Below the pieces are notes generated by a model, which saw only the letters and a program-made list of their open reading frames with translations, was not told where the DNA came from and did no database searches. This document shows, piece after piece, positions 36,748 to 48,500 of a stretch of DNA of 64,000 bases (the first letter of the stretch is position 1; the number at the start of each line of letters is the position of its first letter). The position numbers were made by a program, and so were the translations under genes. The DNA is taken from positions 61,453,501-61,517,500 of the forward strand of contig NC_133030.1 of assembly GCF_048771995.1 (NCBI RefSeq). The letters are read 5' to 3'. This DNA is from Taeniopygia guttata (Eukaryota; Chordata; Aves; Passeriformes; Estrildidae).

Positions 36748-39190
36748 CACAGCTCCCAGAGCAATCCAGAAAAACACCTGGGCTTGTCTTGCTGTGCATA
36801 GAACAGAACCAAGGGCATTCCTGGACCCATTTGTGGATTATTATGCAAATTATTCATTTCTGAATGCCACATATGCTGATGCCTTTCTATAGCTTGTGAA
36901 ATGTTCTTTTCTTTCAGATTCTATCTGTAATACACTTGACTTCTGACAACTTCTGCCAAGTTAAAACACTTGATAAATGAATGCACTTTTAATAGAATAT
37001 ATATTAAGTTGACACTTAAAAATATTTTGTAAGTCAAACACGTGAATCCACACTGCACTTCAAATTGGCTTAATCAGAATCCTCAGCTCTAAGTGTCCTG
37101 AATTGCTCCTGCAGTGTTGTAGTTTCATGTTTAAGCTCAACATGTATTATTGTCTATAACATGGCTTACAGAATCCCGCATGAGTTGATTTTGGTGTTTA
37201 GAAGACATGTGCTGAAATCACTCTGATCCCAGTGGCTGGATAAACTCTTGTGTGTGATGGTGCAAGATTTTCTTTCACAGAGAAGACATTCCAGGTCCTG
37301 ACTAGAAAATCTGTGGGTGGAGGGGTGTAACTAATTAAATTATCTAATTTGACTTGGGATGAGTTAGATTTTAACCAAATGGTACCCACTTGTATTACTC
37401 CCTCACGTACATGGGGGTTTTGTGCAGACAGAAGCATGTTGGCTTGGAACTTTGCTAGAAATGGATTTGAGGAAAACACAAAAAGTCTTGGATGCTCATG
37501 ACTTAATTATCTGTGTTATTTAACCAGTGTTCAGCCAATAGCACTACACTTGGTAATTTTGGAGCAAAACCAGTGAGGTTTCCTGTACTTGGTTTGAACT
37601 GAAGGCTTTATTTTCAGAAGGTGTCCTGCTCAGAATGGTGCTGGGAGCAGGAACAGCGCAGGCCTATCCCATGGCTGCTCTGGAAAACCCCTGGAAGTGA
37701 GCCAGAACAGCTTTGTTGTGCCCTTCCCTCCTGAAGGTGCCGTACCTGTCTGGAAACACCACTAGAGGTTGCTCTTAGATGACTTAAGTGCAACCCAGGT
37801 CAAAATCATCCTTTGTCCTTGCTGGAAATACTCGGCTTAACTCAAAACAGGGTCTTGCTGGGCTCTGTCTTGATGCCACAAAAATTTATTTCTGATTCAG
37901 TGAGGGTGTGGCTTCACCTTCTGTATCTGTTCTGTGTCTCCCACAAGTGGTTTTATATATATCTCCCTGCTTCTCTGGAAAAGTTTGAAAAACTTTGTGC
38001 ACTTCCTCAAGATAAGCTGCCCTTAGCTGTTATCAGTTTCTCTGTCAAACTCTGGGTTTCCACACTCAGATCTATCTTAAACACAGGCTTACTTTTCTGT
38101 TTGCTTTCTAACATTGGAGACTTTCCACAGCCATGGGCTGGACTTTTATTTGCACTGTAGCTGTAGCAGCAGCTGATGAACTTCAGTTAGAATAATATTT
38201 TGTAAGTGAAAACACTCTGCTTTTATGAGGTGTTGGGGTGGGGAGGGGGGAAGTTTATCTAAGATGAGCCCTCTTCAAGAAATCACATTTTGTTTAAGAG
38301 CTTCCCACATGATTTCAGTGGTAAAATTAGTGTTCTCTAGAAGTACAGATAAAGCCTCAGAGATAAGAAATGGGCTCTGTGCTTTTTCACTGTGCTACTG
38401 ATTAGGTTAATGTTTGCTATGGTAACTCTTGTCTTAAAAACAACAGTCTTGGTTCTACCTCCACACGGTGCTGTTCCTGTTTAGTGATTGATAACACTGG
38501 GAAGGGGGGAATGTTGGCTGGGAATTGCTCTTAAAAAAAAAAAAAATAAAAACAAAAAACCAAACAAAGGGCAAAAAATGGTAGGGCAGTGTGTTGTTGC
38601 AGTTGTGTTCCTTTTGGGAAGGGGCATATGGGGATATGAAGTTATTCTGGCTTCTGTGGACTCTGTCTTGTCTAATTGCCTACAGACAGAAAAAGGAATG
38701 GCTTCAAACTCTGAGTGGGTTTATATTATAAAGTATTAATGACCAGGAAATACTTCTTTACTCAGAGGGGGGTGCTGAGGCCCTGGCACAGGATGCCTAG
38801 AGCAGCTGTGGCTGCTCCTGGAAATATCCAAGGCTTGGAGCAGCCTGGGACAGTGGCTGTGTCCCTTTCGAGGTCAGGAGCTTGGAACTGCATGATTTTT
38901 AAGGTCCCTTCTCCTCAACCCTACTTCATCCTCTGTCTTTAACTCCTCCTGTCGCTCCACTATGGAGCCTGGGTTGTGCTACCCTCCCTGTGCCTCGGTA
39001 TTTGCCGCTTGGACAAAGCCATTTGTATGTTATTTCCCACAGCAGCGTTACTGCCTGGTTATGCTACACCTACCCGCTGTAAAACCCCGCGAACCGCAAT
39101 ACAACACCCCCATCGCTGTGGGAGCAGGGCAGGGATGATCCCTTTGCCCCAGCACAACGCAAAGGGCGAGGTTTTTATTTAAAAAATCGG
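36748..39190. other. TBPL2 3' end and TBPL2-ATG14 intergenic
   Basis: Contains the TBPL2 3' UTR, whose end is unclear: no AATAAA lies soon after the stop codon, and ATTAAA at 37,334-37,339 is a weak candidate. It also holds one CR1 tail (38.74-38.92 kb) and an A-rich run at 38.53-38.58 kb. No coding sequence is seen. Confidence 0.7.
38743..38920 (+). mobile_element. CR1 LINE 3' fragment
   Basis: Reads 'caggaaatacttctttactc', 'gctgaggccctggcacagg', 'ggctgctcctggaa', 'cttggagcagcctgggac' and 'tttttaaggtccctt'. It is internally shortened relative to a typical copy. Plus orientation. Confidence 0.85.
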
Positions 39191-39550
39191 GATTTTCCCG
39201 GCGCAGCGCCGCCCTCCCCGCTCCCCCTCAGCGAGCGCCCCTTCCCACAATGCCCTGCCCGGCAACAGCGGCCCACGTGACCGCGGCCCCAACATGGCGG
39301 CTCCCAGCGGCCGCCGGCCGCAGCCCGCGGGGCCGGGCGGGGGCAGCGGGGCCGGGCCCGGCGCTCTGAGGGGCGCTGAGGAGGACGCCGAGGGTCTCTA
39401 CGTGGCGGTGGAGCGGTGCCCGCTGTGCAACACCACGCGCCGCCGCCTCACCTGCGCCAAGTGCGTGCAGAGCGGCGATTTCGTCTTCTTCGACGGGAGA
39501 GACTCTGAGAGGTACCGGCGGCGCTGAGGGGAGCGGGGCGGCCTCTCCTG
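39190..39550 (+). promoter_or_regulatory. ATG14: ATG14 CpG-island promoter with motif stack
   Basis: A short CpG island covering the presumed start and exon 1. Just upstream of the start codon lie, in order, a ZNF143/THAP11-like element (tcccacaatgccctgcc, 39,243-39,259), a CACGTG E-box at 39,274-39,279 in the context GTCACGTGGG on the minus strand (close to the GTCACGTGAC CLEAR element bound by TFEB/TFE3), and a YY1-like aacATGGCGGC overlapping the ATG. Motif identities are from consensus knowledge; binding is inference. There is no TATA box. Confidence 0.7.
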
Positions 39551-42500
39551 CCCTGCTGCGGTCGCTGTGCCTCGGGGTTGGGGGTGAGGGGTCGGGTTGT
39601 GCCCTTTCCCCGCTGTCTCGGGGTGTGGGTGGGGGAACGGACACAGCAGGACCCTCGGTACGAGCCTTGGAATAATAATCGTTTTAATAATAATAATTAA
39701 AGAATCACCCCGAGTTTCGCTCGGTCAGGTGCAGGTGCGTCCGTGTGGATGAAGCCACAGAAGCTGCAGGCAGTTCAGGGCACAGAGTGCGGTGTTATTT
39801 CAAACAGGTTATCTATTTTCATCAGCACTCCTTGAAACAGTCGTTTTCTAAATCGTCAAGCAAAGTTAGGAAGGCGTATAAGAAAGAAAATAAACATTTT
39901 CTTGTGTGTATACCCATAAATGTGGATTTTAAAAAGTATCCACTCGAGTTCATGGGGTGTCATTTCTCTCCTTTTGGGGCACTGCTCTCCCTGGGGCAGC
40001 AGGATGAGCGCTGTGCCCATCAACAAATTTCCCCGTGGAATGACTCAGGTGGCTCCTCCATCGCTGCTGTCCACAGCCCGTCCATCCCAGATTCTTCAAA
40101 AGTCCCCAGGGCCGTGTCTGGGACCGCTCTGACTCTTGGCTGGCACCGTGTTCTTGGTTAGCAGCTGTCGGGAGTGATTCCTGGGGCTATTTTGGGAAGG
40201 TGGTGGGGTGGCGGTGTCATCGCTCCAAAGGCTCCTTGTGTCCCCAGGAACAAGGGGACAGTGGTGCCTTTCACTCACCAACCTCCACAGGAGTGGGGAA
40301 ATGCTGTCAGACAGTGTGAGTCAGCTTGAAGAACTCAGACTTTATTCTATCACTATATGGCTTTCCCTTTTTTTTATATAAAAAAGCTGTGTTGTGAACC
40401 ACAAACTAGATTTAGCCTGTCTAAAATAGGTGGAAAATGTGTAGTTGTGTGAGACTGCTTGGGGTTTTCTGCAGATTCTATTAAAAGATTGGATATGGAT
40501 CCTGGAATATAAAACCAAGTTTGGTTTTTTTTTTCCCTGTTCTTCCTCAGCCTTAAGTTTTTGGCTAAACATCAGGTTTAATTATAGAAATTCAATTGTA
40601 GCCTTTGTTAGAGTGGGAGCACTGTTGTTTTGTATTAACTAAGGCTTAAGAAGTCTCTGCCCATCAGAAAAATGAAGTCATAAAGAAGCAGCTTTAGCCA
40701 AAGCAGCAGTGTAAGAGAAAACCCTCTTTATCTTCTCACACGAGACAGGATCAGCTTTTCTGTCTGACAGTTGTCACTGCATCCTCCTCAGAAGCTTTCA
40801 CTGCCCCATTTGTCTGTGGCTGGAAAGGCTCCTGTATGCTTACTTTGTGGGTTTTTTTACTGCAAGTATTAATTTTTTGGGGTTTTTTTTGTGTTTTGTA
40901 CCCCTCCTCTGCCCCTGGACATCACAGTTCCATCTCTGGAGGTCACTGCTGTTGTATTAACCTGGGGCCTCCCTACACACTCCATTTCCCCAGGCTTTGT
41001 TTTTCCTGCTGTGCAGAACTTTTCCATGAGTTAATTGCAGTAGCGCAATTCATTAAAAATGGCAAATTTATTTTAATGAATTAAAGAAACAGCACACCTG
41101 TATGAATAACCCAGTGTTAACAACCTAAACATCCTCAATGGCTGCAGGAACACTGTGCAGGGACAAAAGCTTGGGTTTTGAGGATAATGGGATTATGTTT
41201 AAACCATGCCTGAAACATTGTGTTTGCCTTCTCTAATTAATATTTGGAATGACTGATTTAAGAGTCGGGAAGAGGTCAGTTTTCTTTGTTTGCTTTTTGT
41301 GGGTGTCTCTGAATTTCTTGGGGTGTGAGCCCTGGGAGAGGGGAAGATGTTTGAAAAGGTGAGCAGGCAGCACCAGGGCCAAGCCATGCAGGGACAGGTG
41401 CAGTTCATGGGCTGCCTCTCAGCTGGTGTTTACAGCCATTTATTTGTTTATTTTATGCCTTCTAGTAGTACCTGGGTTAATTTTAGATCAGTCACTGCTG
41501 GAGGAGTGTCATGACAAGGGCTTTGCTGAGTGGCTCAGAGAAATTCAGAATGTGGAAGTGTTTGGGGGCACTTGGGCCTCCCATTTGTCTTTTTTGAGAT
41601 GTTACAGATGGGGGAAAAGGGTCATTATCTTCCTGGTTAAATATAAAGAAACCAAGCATTACTCCTTGTATCCAAGAGTGGTTTATTTTTAGAATTTTCT
41701 TGTGAATTTTCCTTATATGAAGACAAACAATTTAATGTTCTAATTATTTCAGATTTCATGGGACTATTTTGTGAGCTAATTTTTAGACCAGTAAAATTGG
41801 AAGTTTTTCATTTGTCTGGCAAAAATCACACCCCATATCTGTGAGGGGGAGAGACTGAGGAGCTGTTGAGATTAATTACTTAAGGAGAGCTACAATTAAG
41901 GATGAGTAGTCCAGAAGTCCTCCAGCAGAACAGTCACTGACATCCTTCTTTTCATGAGTAATGTGTTGTGTATTCAAAAGCCAAGCTGGCATCTTGATGT
42001 TGGTCTCAGCTCAGAGGTTCTTCTTCCTCCTGGGAGTGTCCTCCAGCCTGTCATGTGCATAAACTCTCACAGTGTCTTTCCCAGACTGCTGAATTGCTTT
42101 GCTTTGTGTATCTGCAGATGGCAAAAGCCAAAAACAGTGTAATTGTGATTTCCTGAGCATGGCTGATTTCTCCAAACTATGGGCTATGATTAGGAACAGT
42201 GACTTTTTTTTCAACAGGGGAGTTACATTGAATATGGTGCCCCCAACTCCTTCAGCATTAATCAACTCTGTAGATTAGGAAGCCCCTCTCTCTGATTGCT
42301 TCTCTCTAGTCATGAACATGTGGAAATAAGCCAGGCAACCACAGAAAATCTGACCTTAATGTGATAAGACTTGAGGAAAGAGAAACATTTCATGGGTAAT
42401 TCAAGCTGTTCTCTCCTCTCAGTTTACATTTTATGGGAGTTCCTATAATAATTCATCCCAAGTTTTGTTTCTTTGCCAAATTGAAAGGCTAAAGATATAT

Positions 42501-45500
42501 AAAGGAAAATGAGTTGCAGGATGCAGTGCAACTGAAATCAGAGCTATATAAAGCATTGGAAATGTTTGCTTAGGAGAAACCTTCTGGAGGATTTGGTAGG
42601 AGCTGTTTGACATCGCTGCTGAAGCGTGTGGTGAGCTGGAATTTCTACAGGCTTCCACAAATATTTCTGTCTTCCCTCCACAGTCAGAACTTCATTTATT
42701 CCTGTATTCTTTGACAGATCATTCAACTTTTTGCTGGTGTGATGGACAGGAATTGGGCAATTCTGTTCAGTCAGGGTCTGTGCCCATGAACCCAGCTCTG
42801 AAATGAAGAATTGGCAAATGACCCCAGTGCTCTCCCTGGGTGCCTGCTGAGCTCTGTGTTCCTGGGCCAGGGGAATTTTGGTGGCAGCCAAAGGTCGGGG
42901 TGCAGTAGGTGTGCTCTGCTCTGTGGTAAACAGGAGGCTCATGCAGGGCCTTTTGTCATTTCCAGGGTGACTCCTGACACACAGGAAGAGGGGACTCACT
43001 GGGCTGAGCAGCTGGGCTCCAGTTGCACCACATTCCTCCAGCTCACGTGTGGCCTCTGGCTTTTGTGCCAAGCACCTGCATTTGGTTTTGGTTTGTTTTG
43101 GAAGGAAAACAGATTCTTTTGCTTGACTACAGAAGCAGCAGCCAGTGGTTTTGTTGTTCTAATGCTAATGTCATCTGGGAGGGTGGTTACACACTCTGAA
43201 TCCAAAGGTAGTCACCAAGCTTTTAGATTTCAGCACTTGAAGGAAAAAAGTGAAGCATTTTGAAGTTTTACCTGAAATCAAACCCACAGAGTTACAGAGA
43301 GGGATATCCAAGATGTCATCCTGTGAAGGCTTAGTGTACTGTTCTTTCTAAATAAAGCTTAAATATCCATAAAATAAAGGTAAAGTCATAAAATCACATG
43401 GTTTGGGTCAGAAGGGACCTTAAGGACCATCTAGTTCCAACCTCTGCCATTGGCAGGGGCACCTTCATGCACCATCCTGCCTGGCCTTGAACACTTCCAG
43501 GGCTGGGGCATCTGCAAATATCACAGCTCTGGTAGGATGAAATTGTCAATTCTACATTTTGCAGAGAAAAATAGAATGAATTATGGAACAATAAGGGAAG
43601 CAGAACGTGGCTTCTGTATCCTCAAAGTGTGAAAACACAAGGTGATGAATCCTGAAAAAATTCCTTTCTGATCAGTTCCCATATCCTAGAATCCAGTGAA
43701 GCAGAGCTGAAACAGACATTTGGGTCATAGGCTGTGTGAGATAGTACTATTAATTTCTCCAGTGACTGAAGGTTTCTAAAGTACTCCACGTTTTTTTTTA
43801 ACACACAAAATACTGATCTTGCAAACTATAAATCTAGAAATAGCAGTAATTTGCTATTTGTTTGACAGTTTGGCACTCTGATGTTTCTCCAGCTTAGAGG
43901 TTCTGTTGCAATTCCAGTGAGGCTCATGCTCTAGAATTCTGCAAGAGTTGTACACATTTAGCCATTAACTTCCCCAGATCAAGACAGATAGCTGAGGTTT
44001 GGAGAATCCCCAAGCTTCAATTTTATTATCTTTTTCAGACAACTTACAGTGCTGTAATTGTGCAAAATATCAATAAAAGAATTTAATCTCTTCCAGGTTT
44101 TCAGACAAGAAAGAAAGGCTGATGCATCTTAAAACAAAACAGAGAGAATTCCAAAAACAGTAAGTTGTATTTATTAAATTGATATAAAAGCTAAGAGATC
44201 TCATAAAAGGAAACAGTATCTTTTAACACACTGTTGCTGGAGACAGATGAAATCCAGATAGTCATAAAACTTTCAATCATGTTTTTTCCTCTAGTGTTTT
44301 GAAGGCCATGGAAGGGAAAGAAATAACTGATCAGCTGGTGAGTTGCTCCAAGTGTCCCATGGTTTTTAAACTCTCTGAATTCCTAGATCTCATCGTTTAA
44401 AGTTACAGTTTACCTTGAGGGCATTGTGCTGCTTTCCCAAAGAGCCTGTTGTAAGCAAAACTGAAATGGGCTCTGCCAGCAGAGTGTTCCAAGCTGTCTG
44501 AATTCTTCATTTCTCCCTAGATATTTGTTCAATAACTTACTTTACTGATTGACTTTATACCAAGCACTCCTTCTGTTTGTGCCATTCTTCTGTGCACAAA
44601 ACATTGTATAAAATATTCAGTTGTTTGATCCATTCAAGAGCATCCTGCTACTTTTGCACTAAAGCTGCTGGCTTTGCTGTTAATCATTAGTTCAGCGTGT
44701 TTGAAGTCATTTATGCCCTAGAGTTGCTGAATGTTCTTTTTCAGAGATGGAAAATAATGTCTTGCAAGATGAGGATTGAGCAGCTGAAACAGACCATTTG
44801 CAAAGAAAATGATGAAATGACAAGACGTGAGTAATGCCTGTGCTTTTGTGATGTGGAAAAACTCCCTGTGCCTTAGAGTGAAAAACCAATTGAGGTGAAT
44901 TTGAGCGTTAGTTTTTTTTTTAAATGGTGAATTTCCAAACCGTCGCTTCTAAATCAACTTGAAGGCAAATCACTGAGTGGATTTTGGCCTTTTTATGCTT
45001 GGGCTTTAATTAGCAAACAGCAGAAATTATTCAGCTGGATGGAGATGGTTTTGCAACAGCTTTAAGAGCAAATTCTTAGCAGCCTGTGACTCTGGCTGTG
45101 TCCCTAGAGATGGGTTTATTCACTGTAGTGTTTCTGATCACTTCCTCTTGATAAAGAGGAGCAAACAGCTCTGCAGCTGTCACAGTTTTCCTGAAACTGC
45201 TGAATTTTAACCCACACCTGTCTGAAAATCCTAAAATCCTACTTGAGCAAGAGTCACTGAAATTAAGGTGCAGGTTCCATTCAGAAACTTCAGTTTTTGC
45301 AACCCATTAGATTGTTTAACACTAAATTTGCGGGGTCATTTTTCAGAAGAGAATATACAGCTCTCCCTGCAACCTACATGCAAGGGAAGTAGAAGAAGCA
45401 TATTCAGAAGTATATTGATTGAATCTGAGATATTTTTATGGCTTGAAATTCAAGAGGAGCCATACAGAGAGTGGAAGCAGAGGCAGAACCTGAGATGGAT

Positions 45501-48500
45501 CATAAAGGATTAGCACGGGTTTGGGGTGAAAAATCAAAAAGGCTGAGATGCAAAATTATTTTCAATTAAAAAGGAGGATGGATGGTAACAATAATAAATG
45601 GATGATAAAGAAAAGGTGAGGGAGCAGAAAAGTGTGTTAGTTAACAGGAAAGAGGGCAAATAACACCGCAGAGAAGTCTGAAGCATTCATTCAGTGCTGC
45701 CTTTGCTTCATCTTCCTGCAAAGAAAATGGGATCAGCTGCTTAGCCAGGTTAAATTTGACATCATGAGAGGACTGCAGGCTAAGGAAAGAAAACAGACAG
45801 CTACACATTAGTTTGATTTATGGAAGCCAAGGAGCAAGCTGAAGTGGTCTGTGAGGGAGCAAGGGTATGTGAGGAAGCTGAAAACAGTACCTGCTGTCAA
45901 AGGGTGCAGGAAGGGAGAACCTCAAAGTGATGGCACAAGCATCCTGTCACAGACCTAGGGGGGCTTTGCTGGTAACTGACAGGTAAGGTGGTTAAAAATA
46001 GCCATGCCATGGTTGTGACATTCTTGTCAAATCCATGTTTTGTTATTTATGTCATTTGATTCATGTCAAATCAACCCCTCCCCTGGCGATCAGGCGGTGC
46101 AGGGGAGGATGAAGCAGAAGCTGCACGTAACTTGGATTTGGGCACTGCCTCAAACTGTCTAGTGAGCAAACAAAATTTGCTCTGGGTGTAACCCCTGCAA
46201 GGCGATCACAAAGGGTTAGAAAAGCTGTGTTCAAAGAGTGGTGGCACTGGTCAAGCTGAGGAGGTGGGACAGGTGGAGCTCAGCAGGAGCCAGTTCCTGA
46301 CCCAGTTCTCCTCAGCATTTCCCATAATAGCTCAGTAGAATAGAGGGTGGAATGGAGGAAGCCAGGCTGGAGGGTGATATGACTTCTGTGGAGACCAGGA
46401 CCAAACTGAAAATCATGTAGATAAATAGACAGCATCATCTGAAAAGGAAAAAAATCAAGGTACACATTGTTGTAAAGAGAAACATAAACCCAGAATGGGG
46501 GATGGTGGTGAGATTTGGCAGGAAGGGATCTGGGGAATTGCAAATTAAATAAAAATTATCAATCTTGTGCTGCTCCAAAAAGGTTCAGGCCTCTTTCTGG
46601 GTTAACTAATACAAGTGCTGTATTTAAGATGGAAACAGTTATCCTGCTGTGCCAGGTGTTGCTGTTGTTTCAGTGGAAGCCTGGTGTCCAATTTAAACAA
46701 TTTAAGAAAGATACAAATCATCTGAGGAAAGTCTGAGTATTGGAAATTAAATGGAACAGCTGAGAAAATTCATGTTTGGTTTAGAGAAGAGGAAGTTGAA
46801 GAAAAACAAGCTTTTCAGTAGGTAGAAGGTTATTGTTATGGAGATTAGATTATGACTTTTTGTCTTTTGCCTGTGAAGAAAAGAGAAGAGGAAATCAATG
46901 TGACTTCAAGGAATTAGTCACCTCTTCTCAAAATGCTCTGCTCTGAAGGCAGCAGAGTGTCAGGACTAACCAGGGAGTGGAGTTCTCCATTCTCCCACTC
47001 TTCTGTGGAATTTATTATCTGCAACTTTTGCAACTTCTCTTGATTCACAGTGAATTTGATTAGATGTAACCTAAAAACCGAGCTGACTATTGCCCAACTA
47101 ACCTATTATTAGCTCAGCTGTTTTTGGAGAGAGACCAGAAATTAATTCTAGTTGGGAGTAGCCAACAGATCAGGATCCAACGTGATCACTTTTGGTCCAC
47201 ATTAAAAAGTATGAAAAGGCTGTTTCTCTGCTCTTGGATGTGGCATAGTTTAATTTTCTGAAATAAAAAACATTTCTAGAGCACTGGGTTCCTAGTTTGG
47301 AGGTGACTCTCCTGGAGACCTCAATAATTGGTGGTGCTTAAAATAATGTTTTAAAATCTGTGTGTTTGCCTTTTTTCTATGCAGAACAGTTCAAGGAGAC
47401 AGGCTTGCAAATCCCTGGCAGACCTCTCTGGGCAGAGATCAATGTGCCTGGGCTTGCATTTATCAGGCAGTGCAGGTGTGTGGGACACAGTGGTGGCCTG
47501 AAATACTCCTGGGGACAGATTTTTAATCACCTCATGAACTGGGTCATAAAGCAGAGGTGCTGTGCAGAGGGCAGGACAGTTGTCTGTGCACTGGGACTGA
47601 TGAAGAGGAAACGTGAGTGCAGTGTCTCCCCTGCTCCCAAATAATTGCTGTTGGACCTGCAGGGAAGGGAGTTGACTCTGAGAAAGTAGCCTTTCAAGTC
47701 AAACATGAATGTGCAAATTGAACAGCTGGACCTTTTCCTCCTCGTCCTGTCTCCTGTTCTTTTTGCAAAGGGAGAGTTTGGGAATATGACTGCAAGTGTT
47801 AATTGATTTTCTGTTGATGTTACAGGACTGCTTAAAGGAAAAGGAATTACAGCTGACACATAGGGATTCTGGCATTGCTCAGAGAAAAGTGGATTTTTCT
47901 ACTGCTCCTCTAACAGGGGTCACTTATTTATGTTATATAAACCTGAGGATTATTAGTTCTTGTCTGCATGGAGGAGCTTTTCTCACCTCCTTTAATTTGG
48001 GACTTTGCATCTCCCACATACCAGATCTTCCTTCCTACCAGACACACCATGGATTGCAGCAGATCAGATGACTGGAAATAATTCCTGATGTTCAGAGGGA
48101 GGCAGCCTCTGTGTCTGCAGGAGCAGGCACACTTCAAACTAGGGCACAGGGAGAGTTTTAAACATGTATTTGGGGAGAGCACAAGAAATCTTTCCCTGTG
48201 CTTTTAAAAGACAGAGGTGGCTGACTCTCTGTTTGTGGGAGCATTACTGCAGCCACTTATTTGATACCTGAACTAGCAGATTATAGGATCATCAAGGTTG
48301 CAAAAGACCTCTAAGATCATCAGGCCCAACCTTGGATGCTTTGAGATGCTCTTGCAGGATATTTTTCCAAGCCTCAGCGTGCCTCACACATGGAGTGAAT
48401 CCAGGCAGTTGCAGCACTTCAGCCCATGAGCACAATTCCCATTTTGTGAGTGGAAAGGGAGATAGCCAGTGTTCCCTGTGGGAACAAGGAGCCTGCACTG

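Noticed and set aside
47385-47475. Shorter version of the ATG14 cassette exon using the donor gtgtgt at 47,476
   Set aside because: It would be 91 nt and shift the frame into exon 5; the GTGAGT donor at 47,613 is stronger and keeps the frame.
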